This document shows, one piece after another, positions 10,501 to 18,172 of a stretch of DNA of 64,000 nucleotides (the first letter of the stretch is position 1; every line of letters begins with the position of its first letter). A program made the translations under genes and the position numbers. The stretch is from a virus: positions 1 to 64,000 of the IMG/VR virus record IMGVR_UViG_3300017782_000007. One strand, 5' to 3'. Under the pieces are notes generated by a model. It searched no databases, had not been told where the DNA came from, and saw only the letters and a program-made list of their open reading frames with translations.

Positions 10501-11079
10501 CGAACCGTAAATTGTAGCCGTATTCACACCGCTTGAATGAATAAAACCTAAAACATAACTAGAGTCTGCTGTTAAAGCGACTCCATTTGAACCAAATGAA
10601 TACAGCCCTGAACCTCTATTGTTCTCAAAACTATAAGAAGGATTTTGATAATCCCCTAAATCTGTTAATAGCTGCCCACCATTAAAAATTATATCGTTTC
10701 CTCCCATTGTCACCGTCCTGTCGCCTGTCAATGTTCCGTCTGCCGTATAAATATTATCTTTTGCAAATGAATTTTCTAAGCTGACCCATTGAGAGCCAGT
10801 TGATTGCAGGGTTACAATTTCGTTTAAAGTAGACATAGTGATAGACCCTGCAACGCCATCAATTGTCTCTACTCCTGAAGGAGTTATGGTGATAGAGTTA
10901 GTAACGTCTACCGCCTTTATCCTAAATATGATTTCTGCTTGAGCAGAAGCCGCAGGGAGATTAAGAACAACAGCACCACCGCTAGCATCTGCTAAAACGG
11001 TGGAATATATGCTGCTTAAATTAATAGTCCCTGTTACTGTTTGGATGTCTTTAAAGGACATACCTGACTTGTAACTCAT
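7510..11079 (-). CDS. Long tail-fibre protein with repeated spacer modules, 1189 aa
   Basis: The N-terminal ~100 residues match the cap module that other fibres of this cluster carry at their C-termini (TNSITITP..ETIDG). Next come fibre repeats of the common phage/adhesin type (GIGTTSPAYKLDVNGNARIT; VGIGTATPSSSLHVVG). Three copies of the YGxGxKEAxxLxKTxSGY ... FATDGTILE spacer lie near residues 640-670, 920-950 and 1060-1090. The C-terminus (TIDGQASYTLP ... GTNIYLA) is again a cap module. Such proteins form trimeric fibres. No S74 intramolecular chaperone was recognised. The repeats make recombination with neighbouring fibre genes likely. Confidence 0.85.
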   Translation of the reverse strand: MSYKSGMSFKDIQTVTGTINLSSIYSTVLADASGGAVVLNLPAASAQAEIIFRIKAVDVTNSITITPSGVETIDGVAGSITMSTLNEIVTLQSTGSQWVSLENSFAKDNIYTADGTLTGDRTVTMGGNDIIFNGGQLLTDLGDYQNPSYSFENNRGSGLYSFGSNGVALTADSSYVLGFIHSSGVNTATIYGSGNNSVGAANLTITENSTALGSSENVRTSMFWSGGVFNIEAWESGVGYDKNISLNGLGGNVGIGTATPSSSLHVVGSTIFTSEDVLTIESNPNGTGEYIGMVFKNTDKDTNAAIRSVVGGNTDDADLAFIVDYQGTPFEGMRILGDSGHVGIGTTSPAYKLDVNGNARITGAIYDSNNQAGTSGQILSSTAIGTDWIDAISSADITGTANYLGMFDSDGVGLVDSLLFVEGSYLKYDSNFIIGQNNSTDATNKSSRWGVAHYTNSEKPILGIMGTCTGSSSYVYIGGGSSIGNAATAITFFTAATNTTNTGTQRMIINKDGDVGIGTGAPIAKTHIVGDGNSGTSRAMLIHNSDNDTILDVKDNGSFIVGAGGESDTAEGFWTRPDGRTSIVRDDNDTLILTRNTSDGNVISFRRDGGDVGAIGITTGGLTIGTPSSTAIETTSQNVKLTAYGLGTKEAADLTKTSSGYGAVFATDGTILEELGGASLANEGLSKDTTTGNIQLGHAASGTGASDFTANRYLYTDTFDLRVDTDANIDALVVNGSTGHVGINGGSLGNNVFSVIGEGNFKTIFANTTGTNSAIEGNSSSSGPAGQFISTGNGATLIVQSSGNSDGAQIRKTHAITGKLALNVFNENSLGGYHERNNIMALTGYGSGANTAAVNTTQFPISLRAGTSTGATEEFARMTYEIVDNVSATKDSALHFWTANGAGSIVDRLVLDGAGTLQGTAYGLGTKEAADLTKTDSGYLAGFATDGTIIEVAKATDYQPDTQIIYGTGLTTAPSSSANFTYDGAIVNLHAVVGEKLRVFDGGVGVHYGFGINGGNFNTYFPTGASFTFNHGGGFQAEGVNELFKIETGGGVGLTDQYIASAIYGSGNKDAGTLSKTSSGYIAEFATDGTILETTLSSVPLTLETITAATASLTKDNTLLDATSNAVDLQPNPANMTVGQRYIVKAINTTNAVTITPTSGTIDGQASYTLPAQYDGVIMITDGTNIYLA

Positions 11080-11104
11080 ATTGAATTAATTTAAATTGTT
11101 TATA

Positions 11105-12910
11105 TTATAAGATTCTCCACTGATTTGTTTCAGAGTAGATTAGAGTGATACTCTCTTGTGCAATACTGAAAGTATGAGTATCTTGCCCATCAATTTTATG
11201 AGCTGCTGGAGTTGTTAATGCTACTGCATTTGTAACATCAATTGCTTTAACATAAATTACGTCTCCTACTGTTGGTGTTGCTGGTGTAGTAACTGTTACT
11301 ACTGCTGCATTACCGTCAGCGATGATTACGTGATCCCCTTCTAACATAGTGTAAGAAGCTGTCTTAGTTGATACTGGAACATTCTGAGTTCCTTGGTGTA
11401 CCAAAGTACCTGTACTTGAAGGTCCAACTGTTACATTTCCTGTAGTAGTTGTGATTCCAATAGTACCTGTAGTCTCTGTTAAGTTAACAGATCCTCCTAC
11501 TGAAGAGATAGTCTGAGTAGCTGCACCTGATGCAACTGCTGAGAAGTTACCTGTAGTAGTAGAGATTGCAACATTACCTGTAGTTTCAGTCAAATTAATT
11601 GACCCTGCTACACTAGAGATAGTGTGTACTCCTGCTCCTAACGCTACTGCATTAAATCCACCAGTAGTAGAGTTCCAGTTCAAGTCGAAAGTAGTTGCTG
11701 TGAAATTAGTATCTTTAGTGATAGTACCTCCTAACTCAACAACTGGCTGTAAAGCTACATCAGTCACTGTGAAACCATTATCGAAGTCGATAGTATCAGT
11801 TCCAGTAGTTACTGTAGAAGTAGTAGATCCATCTGTAATATCAAATGTACCTGCTGCCGGTGTAATCCAAGAAAGAACGCCTGATCCATCAGAGCTTAAT
11901 ACTTGGTCTGCTGTTGGAGCAGCTACTGGTAATGTATAATCAATATCTACAGTCTGTGCTCCTGCAGAGAATGTAGTAAAGTGAGATGAATCTGTATCTT
12001 GGAATTTAAGAGCTGTGTCTTGTCCAATAACAACACCTGCTGTATCAGAGTCTAAAGTAATTGCACCTGATCCAGTGGAAGTTAAATTAATTCCTCCTGT
12101 AGTAGTAGTTAATCCTAAAGCAAAAGTAGAGCCTGCAATAGTAGTAGCTTCAGTTAAAGCTCCTCCTAACTTAACTCCAACTGTATTAGCAGTTTCAGAG
12201 TCAGTACTCATACCATTAGTCCCTAAGATAGACAAAGTCTCTCCTGAGATAATCTGTTGAGTAGTTGCTGTATCACCTGTAACTGGAAGAGTCTGTAAAC
12301 TTGCGCCGTCAAAGATTTGGTTATAATCTGCAATTGTACCTGCAACTCCTCCATTGTGAATCCATGTTTCAGATCCACCAGTAGCTGCTGTTAAGATAAC
12401 AACATCTCCTTCTTCGTGAGTAGGTGTAGTCGCTACATAAGCAGTAATAGAAACTGCTGTTCCATTAACCGTTACATCAGTAACAAGTAAGTTAGAAACA
12501 GATAATTCTCTGTTAGCTGTATCGAAAGATAAGAAAGAAGATGAACCTGCAGCAATCTTAATAGGAGAGTCCCATGAGTAAGAGTCTGTATTATCATCCC
12601 ACACTAGAACTTGCTGAGTTGTTCCACCTGTAGTTGGAGTTACACCCCATCCAAGGTTCACACCATCAGCAGTGTTAGTATCCCATGTGAAAGCAGTATC
12701 TGTAGCTGCAGTTCTACCAAAGGTAAGAGTATCACCTGAAGTTAGGGTTGAAGTACCGTTTGCTGGAGAACTAGCTAAGGTAAAAGAAGCACTTGATAGC
12801 GCAGCGTTAACCCAAACAGTTCCGTTGTATTGCAATACTTCATTAGCTGCTGGCGCAGTTAAAGTAGTGTCATTTAAGGCTGACAACGAACCTGGAAGTA
12901 AATGTGACAT
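11105..12910 (-). CDS. Fibre protein, 601 aa
   Basis: A Thr/Ser/Ala-rich, beta-repeat protein. The segment around residues 400-500 contains near-tandem copies of TISSVGGSxNLTETTG/NVxITTTTG repeats, consistent with a beta-solenoid or triple-beta spiral shaft. The last ~80 residues form the cap module seen in neighbours (VGDVIYVKAIDVTNAV ... IDGQDTHTF ... NQWRIL). The N-terminus (MSHLLPGSLSALNDT) may attach to the virion. Codons are dominated by ACT/GCT/GTA, giving low-complexity DNA. It is inferred to be a trimeric tail or head fibre. Confidence 0.8.
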   Translation of the reverse strand: MSHLLPGSLSALNDTTLTAPAANEVLQYNGTVWVNAALSSASFTLASSPANGTSTLTSGDTLTFGRTAATDTAFTWDTNTADGVNLGWGVTPTTGGTTQQVLVWDDNTDSYSWDSPIKIAAGSSSFLSFDTANRELSVSNLLVTDVTVNGTAVSITAYVATTPTHEEGDVVILTAATGGSETWIHNGGVAGTIADYNQIFDGASLQTLPVTGDTATTQQIISGETLSILGTNGMSTDSETANTVGVKLGGALTEATTIAGSTFALGLTTTTGGINLTSTGSGAITLDSDTAGVVIGQDTALKFQDTDSSHFTTFSAGAQTVDIDYTLPVAAPTADQVLSSDGSGVLSWITPAAGTFDITDGSTTSTVTTGTDTIDFDNGFTVTDVALQPVVELGGTITKDTNFTATTFDLNWNSTTGGFNAVALGAGVHTISSVAGSINLTETTGNVAISTTTGNFSAVASGAATQTISSVGGSVNLTETTGTIGITTTTGNVTVGPSSTGTLVHQGTQNVPVSTKTASYTMLEGDHVIIADGNAAVVTVTTPATPTVGDVIYVKAIDVTNAVALTTPAAHKIDGQDTHTFSIAQESITLIYSETNQWRIL

Positions 12911-12929
12911 TAAAATTAGTTTAAATAAA

Positions 12930-14195
12930 TTATATAATTACCCATTCTGTGCTGTCATATACAACAGTAATGGATTGAGTTTCTATTGGTAAGGTATAAT
13001 TAGCAGCAGTATCAATGGTGTTTCCATTGCCAGAGATAATAGTCCCTGTGACTTGTTGTTGCTTAATTACATGTGTTTCTCCTATTGAAGGAGAAGCTGG
13101 TAGAGAAATTGTACGTCCTCCATTAGTATGTACTACTATTACGTCCTCTGCTACAATTGTGTAATCCGCATCTTTTCGTGATACAGTCTTAGACGTAACT
13201 GAAGGAGTAACCCATAAAGGTCTAGTACCTGATCCTTGAGATGTTAATACATCTCCTGCGCTACCCGGAGTAGCGTTAATAAAGAAAGGTACATCTCCTT
13301 GAAAGTATGTTCCCGTATCTTGGATAATGAACTGGTTAGAAGTTCCCGAGCCAGTAGCAAATATCTGAGTAAATAGAGGTAAGGCCAATATGCCTGATGT
13401 GTCTGTACCATTAGTAGTTCTGTAATCGAATGAACCTACTTGCTCTGTGGCAGTGGTTATATTACCTGCCTCATCATCAAACGTTCTTGTTTGGATACCT
13501 GTAGTAAAGTTTTCACTTTGGTTAAAAGTATTCCAGGTGTGAGTCCTATCTGCATCCGCAGTTAAACTAGTGATTGCGTAATTACTGGCAGCTCCACCGC
13601 CACCAAAGGTAGAGGAGTCTATCTCAATAATAGTTCCGTCAGTAGCAAATCCAGCAATATACCCTGAATCTGTTAATGTATGTGCAGCGGCTGTTTGGGT
13701 ATTACCCCCATACGTATCAAATCTAACTCTCCCATCATTTAGTATTCTGGTTATTTGAGAGTTTAAATCATTAGCAATACTAAGTACCGCACCATCGTTT
13801 GAGGCGGAAGTACTCTTAACATGCAGGGTTCCATATGTCTCACCGGACGTTGCATTGATACCAACTCTTCCACTACTCGCATCTAAAAATAAAGTAGCTT
13901 CTTCTGAGCCAGTATCCCCTCGTCTAAATGTTAAATCATAAGAACCAGTTAAATCAACAGTTCTTTCTTCTTCTAGTATACCGTCTGAGGTATAGATATT
14001 AGTCTCTAAACCAGGTAAGTTATTCGTTATGAAAGTAGAAAGATTGTTATCTAGGTAACTAGTAAATAAATCCCATAATCGTAAAGAGTTATTGGGCCGC
14101 TCTACCGTACGCGTATATTGGTTATTAGGTTTAATCCTATTTATATTTAAGGGTAACCAAACCTTTTGTATATCTGCATTAGTGAATAAAGCCAT
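12930..14195 (-). CDS. Fibre protein, 421 aa, probably virion-proximal
   Basis: The N-terminus (MALFTNADIQKVWLPLNINRIKP) is not repetitive and could anchor the fibre to the tail. The middle holds a copy of the shared spacer (TLTDSGYIAGFATDGTIIE) and a GRVGINATSGETYGTLHV fibre repeat. The C-terminal ~85 residues are a cap module (KDADYTIVAEDVIVVHTNGG ... TINS-type strands ... STEWVII). It is the first fibre gene after the structural block. The role is inferred from the shared modules and position. Confidence 0.8.
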   Translation of the reverse strand: MALFTNADIQKVWLPLNINRIKPNNQYTRTVERPNNSLRLWDLFTSYLDNNLSTFITNNLPGLETNIYTSDGILEEERTVDLTGSYDLTFRRGDTGSEEATLFLDASSGRVGINATSGETYGTLHVKSTSASNDGAVLSIANDLNSQITRILNDGRVRFDTYGGNTQTAAAHTLTDSGYIAGFATDGTIIEIDSSTFGGGGAASNYAITSLTADADRTHTWNTFNQSENFTTGIQTRTFDDEAGNITTATEQVGSFDYRTTNGTDTSGILALPLFTQIFATGSGTSNQFIIQDTGTYFQGDVPFFINATPGSAGDVLTSQGSGTRPLWVTPSVTSKTVSRKDADYTIVAEDVIVVHTNGGRTISLPASPSIGETHVIKQQQVTGTIISGNGNTIDTAANYTLPIETQSITVVYDSTEWVII

Positions 14196-14281
14196 TTTAT
14201 TTATTGATTATTTTAGTAATAAAAAAAGGGGAGCAAGGATAAACCCTACCCCCCTCTTGAAGAGAAAAATAAACCAAGAAA

Positions 14282-15604
14282 TTAGCTTGTAATTCCAGTT
14301 CCTGCAGACGTTAACCACGCTCCGAAAGCAGCATCAAATGCAGCTACAGTTGTAGTATCCGTAGTAGGAATAAGGATGATTTCTTTCATTGGATTATAAG
14401 TCGCATTGAACGTATCCATCTGATACATTGTCTTGTGGTGAACAGTATACTTGTTATAAGTAGCTGTAGTATCCACTGGCGATGGAAAGTTAATCACTGG
14501 ATCTTCTTGGTGAGAAAGAGTATAAAGGTTTTGACCTTCAGTAGCTTTCCACTCTAAATCCAATTGACGACCCAATCCTTGACCTTCTCCAGGTCGTGAT
14601 GTCTTTTCTGAATAAACAGTAGTAGCATCGAATCCTGATCGTAACCCGATGTTAACATCGATCTTAACAGGAGCCACTTTGTCTACGCTTACAGTTTTTC
14701 TGTCTAGAGCAACGAATGCCATAACATCAGCTTCTCCTCCTGTAACAGTACCACCAGTAGTAGTATCTGCAGTTAAGATAGATGAACCTGCTGGTAAAGC
14801 AGCTTGTAATGTTGCTACCAATGCAGCATCAGGTGTGATTCCTCTAACACCGTTAGCAGTGTTTTGGATAGGCAAGAATGTACCAGCAGCTAAAGCAGCT
14901 ACTGCAGTACCTCCAGTTCCAGATAAATTCAAAGCTAATGCTACCACAGGGTCATTCCCTTGGAATCGTGGTCGAGAAGAACGAATAGCATAAGAATTGC
15001 TATTAGTTTGCTCAACTAAGCTTTGAATAATCCAATCTACTGGTTTTGCAGTTCCCAATGTTGTGAAGTCAGGAGTTACTGTAGAAACGATTGTGTGTTG
15101 AGTATTTCGTCTATTATACATTTCATCAATGATTCTGCCTCGGTAAGAGATACCGATAGAATATGATGTCTCGTCTGTTGCAGTGATTCCACCAGTAGCT
15201 AAAGCATTAGTGTCTCCAACAACCCATACTGTGTTAGTAGGAGCTTCGTAAGCTTGCTTAGTTACCGTGATATCAGTTGTTCCTGCGATAGGTGCAGAAG
15301 CAGCGAATGGACGTGGGTATAAAGGGTATTTGTATTGTGAATTACTAGGGTCCGCTGAATCAGCTGTTCCCTGGATAATACGAATAGATGCTGCATTTGT
15401 GATGTCATAAGTACCAGGTACTACATCATTTGCAACAGTAGAATTAAAATCAGCAGAGAAAATCCCTAGCTGACCATCAGCAATGTTAACTACTCCTGTA
15501 GAAGAATTCATCAATGTTACACCACCTGCAACCAATGCTTGGTCACCTGATGCTACCATGAAAGACTTCATAGGACGTTTGTTGTTAACTCTTTGATAAG
15601 CCAT
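14282..15604 (-). CDS. Putative virion structural protein, 440 aa
   Basis: Not assigned to a named family. The 440-residue protein is Ala/Thr/Gly-rich with regular beta-strand patterning and a small two-domain look: an N-terminal part with VASGDQALVAGGVTLMNS, a central IGISYRGRIIDEMYNRRNTQ segment, and a C-terminal part with HHKTMYQMDTFNATYNPMKE. High expression is suggested by very regular codon choice, as in the capsid gene. It lies between a likely connector gene and the fibres, so a tail, collar or head-decoration protein is plausible. Confidence 0.7.
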   Translation of the reverse strand: MAYQRVNNKRPMKSFMVASGDQALVAGGVTLMNSSTGVVNIADGQLGIFSADFNSTVANDVVPGTYDITNAASIRIIQGTADSADPSNSQYKYPLYPRPFAASAPIAGTTDITVTKQAYEAPTNTVWVVGDTNALATGGITATDETSYSIGISYRGRIIDEMYNRRNTQHTIVSTVTPDFTTLGTAKPVDWIIQSLVEQTNSNSYAIRSSRPRFQGNDPVVALALNLSGTGGTAVAALAAGTFLPIQNTANGVRGITPDAALVATLQAALPAGSSILTADTTTGGTVTGGEADVMAFVALDRKTVSVDKVAPVKIDVNIGLRSGFDATTVYSEKTSRPGEGQGLGRQLDLEWKATEGQNLYTLSHQEDPVINFPSPVDTTATYNKYTVHHKTMYQMDTFNATYNPMKEIILIPTTDTTTVAAFDAAFGAWLTSAGTGITS

Positions 15605-15631
15605 AATTAAATGTTTTTATTAGTATAAATA

Positions 15632-16354
15632 TTATTCAGTCTCCATTAATTTTTGAGACTTAATTTGCATAAATTCAGGAGATTCAATTGTGCCTGATGC
15701 CACCTTAACTGCGATATCAATTATCTCAGCATGTGTATGTGGTGGGAGTTCACAGCCTACCTCCGTAGTTGTTGAACCATCAATATAAGTATATCCTGGA
15801 TAGGACATAGTTACAGGTGATCTCAAGTAAGAGATCGTGATGGAATTAATTGTATTAGTTCCCGAGTAAAGATAAAGAGATGATCCAGAGCCAGTAGGGG
15901 AAGTTCCATAGTTACATGGTATTTCACTTACATCAGGCGATCTAAATGGATCTTTAAGAACTTCAGAAATATCGTCTGTTTGTGTTACCTTTAAGATTGC
16001 TGTACCGTTACAACCATCTAAATCAGTAACAGACGCTGTTCCTCTAGTCATGAATAGGTAGTTAGGAACATTGGCATCATTAATAATGAATTCATATATT
16101 CCTCCTGTAAGATCCACTACAGAAGTGTGTGTAACGTTCTGCACATGTATCGTTCTAAGATCATCAATTCTTTTCTGAGTAGATTCTAGAGCAGTTCTCT
16201 TGTAGTTATTACCAGAGTATCTCTGCTTTACGAATAGTTCTTGAGCATGGTTCAGTATCCAATCTTTCTCTGCTACGTTAAAGTTAGGCTTCTGTGAAGA
16301 AGATACTTTATCTAACAGAAGATCGAACTGATAATGCATTTCCTGTATCGTCAT
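15632..16354 (-). CDS. Putative head-tail connector / ring protein, 240 aa
   Basis: The 240-residue protein starts with a helical segment (EMHYQFDLLLDKVSSS ... NFNVAEKDWILNHAQELFV) followed by a beta-rich body (YEFIINDANVPNYLFMTRG). A similar helix-then-beta layout occurs in small connector or ring proteins located after the capsid gene in crAss-like podoviruses. That comparison is from memory and needs a profile search. It is the second gene downstream of the HNH insertion. No enzyme motif is visible. Confidence 0.65.
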   Translation of the reverse strand: MTIQEMHYQFDLLLDKVSSSQKPNFNVAEKDWILNHAQELFVKQRYSGNNYKRTALESTQKRIDDLRTIHVQNVTHTSVVDLTGGIYEFIINDANVPNYLFMTRGTASVTDLDGCNGTAILKVTQTDDISEVLKDPFRSPDVSEIPCNYGTSPTGSGSSLYLYSGTNTINSITISYLRSPVTMSYPGYTYIDGSTTTEVGCELPPHTHAEIIDIAVKVASGTIESPEFMQIKSQKLMETE

Positions 16355-16367
16355 CGTTTCGTTTTAA

Positions 16368-17363
16368 TTAAGTGGTCTTAAACTTAATAGCCTCTCTAAG
16401 TTCCTCAATAAGAGATTCTTTCTTAGGTGAAAGTAAGAAGTCAATAGTTTCTTGATAAGTATCTCCTAACACTAAACTTCCCTTAGACCTTGGCCAAGTA
16501 TAAGATCCTTGTTTTTCATATATCACTCTAGAATCAAGAGCTGACTTTAATAAGTATCTAGCTTCTAACTCTAATCTTCCTGCAGCCTCTTTATTAAGAA
16601 CGAACAACTCATTGAATTTATCAATGTTTGAACCAGCAGTGAATGAAGACTTTTCGATATAGTCATATAGTAAGTTCTCTACTTGTTCAGTAGATAACTG
16701 TGATGTAGCTCTCGCTAAATCTAATACCTTAACGAACTTATCTTTCATAGTAGAAGTCAATTTAGAATCACTTAAGGAAGCAAATGCTTTAACCTTAACT
16801 GCGTTCTTCTTGTGCTTAATACTTTCAGATTCATTCTCTAATGATATATAGTGAGTAGCTTTAGGCCACTTATGTGCCTTCCACTCTTTTTCTGAGTTAG
16901 CCACCTTTCGGTGTTCTAACATCACATAGTAACCTAACTCATCGTCCATATTAGATAAATCAAACAAGTTTGACCCATCTCTGAGTGACCATGCTTTCTT
17001 TTGATAATATGTCATAGAATCTTCCTTAGGGATGTCTCCCCTAACAAATCTTCTATCAGTTAAGTAACCATCAGGTAAATTCCATTTTCTTTCCATCTTA
17101 TGTTGTAAAAGTAATGGTCTTCCTGTTTTCTCGTCTACTTTTTGTTTGCCTTTCTCTGTCCAAGGTTTATTTAATCCTGTAAGTAACTTACCGGTCTTTC
17201 TTGATAGAGGTGCTTGTATACGATCTGGTGATTTTCCAATTTTGTTTTTTCCTAGTTTCTTTCCCGATGTTGGGTGGACAAGGTTGTGAACTCCCGTCGC
17301 TGACGTAGTTCTAGTGATACTCTTAATAAGTATCTTTTTTGAATCTTTCGATTGAATATCCAT
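16368..17363 (-). CDS. Conserved structural-module protein, 331 aa
   Basis: A basic N-terminal 110 residues (GKKLGKNKIGKSPDRI ... LTGLNKPWTEKGKQK) looks disordered or nucleic-acid-binding. The C-terminal half is helical (KLTSTMKDKFVKVLDLARAT; STEQVENLLYDYIEK). I do not recognise the family. It lies between the capsid/HNH region and the probable connector, and an internal virion or cargo protein would fit both position and charge. Function is unproven. Confidence 0.6.
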   Translation of the reverse strand: MDIQSKDSKKILIKSITRTTSATGVHNLVHPTSGKKLGKNKIGKSPDRIQAPLSRKTGKLLTGLNKPWTEKGKQKVDEKTGRPLLLQHKMERKWNLPDGYLTDRRFVRGDIPKEDSMTYYQKKAWSLRDGSNLFDLSNMDDELGYYVMLEHRKVANSEKEWKAHKWPKATHYISLENESESIKHKKNAVKVKAFASLSDSKLTSTMKDKFVKVLDLARATSQLSTEQVENLLYDYIEKSSFTAGSNIDKFNELFVLNKEAAGRLELEARYLLKSALDSRVIYEKQGSYTWPRSKGSLVLGDTYQETIDFLLSPKKESLIEELREAIKFKTT

Positions 17364-17404
17364 CTTTTATTTTTTACTTGTTGTTTATAGTTCAAGACCT
17401 CCCA

Positions 17405-18076
17405 TTATTTAAGGGGAGTATTGTGTTTATGGACTCTTTCAGCCCACTCTAAAAATTGTTGTTTGTATTGCGCTCTCTTAGCGTAATTACAAATCTCACA
17501 GCAAGGGACGCAATTACCAAGTAGATATCCTAGAGAATTATCTACACGATCTATCCCATTACAAATATAAGGGAGATGTATACTAGGTAACCCTTTAGCG
17601 TACTCTTTTTGGGCAGGAATACCACAATAGTAACAATCAGATTTAGTCAGCCTTTCAATCTCTTCTCTAGTCAACTCAAATTGTAAAGACTTCCTTTTAG
17701 CGGAACATCTATACTGTGTCACTAGCCGATTAAACGCTGATCGATCTGTTTGTTTGTACTGTTTCTTCCCATCCTTACCTGTGTATTTGCTATTCTTTCC
17801 TTTGCCTTTATTGGCCTTGCCATTAAGAGATTTAGCTTCAAGAGAAAGACATCCGCAGGACTTAGTATGACCTGACTTGACGTCTTTCCCTCGCGCTATA
17901 AGTTGAGTCCCACATTTGCAAGTAAATAGATAACAAGGCCTGAATTTTTTACCCTCAGGTACCTTACCAACTACTGCTTCGCAATGTAATCTATTATAAG
18001 TATTTCCAATCATACTCGAGAAATCTTTTCGATTTTCTTCTGGGATAAACCCAGTAGGTGCTTTAATATTTTTCAT
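17405..18076 (-). CDS. HNH endonuclease, probable homing endonuclease, 223 aa
   Basis: The N-terminal half carries a Cys-rich motif typical of phage HNH enzymes (FTCKCGTQLIARGKDVKSG ... SCGC). The C-terminal half is an HNH fold: CYYCG, then GIDRVDNSLGYLLGNCVPCC and CNYAKR, giving the two CxxC zinc knuckles and the catalytic region (position of the general-base His not resolved). I use the ATG at 18076 (MKNIKAPTGF), because the in-frame ATG five codons upstream falls inside the promoter -7 box. The gene has its own promoter and splits the capsid gene from the downstream structural genes, as free-standing homing endonucleases often do. Confidence 0.88.
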   Translation of the reverse strand: MKNIKAPTGFIPEENRKDFSSMIGNTYNRLHCEAVVGKVPEGKKFRPCYLFTCKCGTQLIARGKDVKSGHTKSCGCLSLEAKSLNGKANKGKGKNSKYTGKDGKKQYKQTDRSAFNRLVTQYRCSAKRKSLQFELTREEIERLTKSDCYYCGIPAQKEYAKGLPSIHLPYICNGIDRVDNSLGYLLGNCVPCCEICNYAKRAQYKQQFLEWAERVHKHNTPLK

Positions 18077-18080
18077 ATAT

Positions 18081-18111
18081 ACAATATGCAATATTTGGGC
18101 ACCGTTGTCAA
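18081..18111 (-). promoter_or_regulatory. Promoter for the HNH gene
   Basis: Reading on the minus strand, TTGACA (18111-18106) is followed after 17 nt by CATATTGT (18088-18081). The box and its AATATTG flank match the promoters at 33.26 and 32.2 kb. The predicted transcript would start at or only a few bases from the chosen ATG at 18076, so it may be leaderless or nearly so. The assignment rests on similarity among the three sites. Confidence 0.6.
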
Positions 18112-18172
18112 GTATTCTTAGAGCTCTTGTTATAATAAGTTAGGGAGTAGCTTTTGTTTTATATGCTATAGA

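Noticed and set aside
9000-12992. Plus-strand ORFs under the fibre genes
   Set aside because: Val/Pro/Thr-rich translations are by-products of ACT/GTA-rich repeats on the other strand; no leaders.
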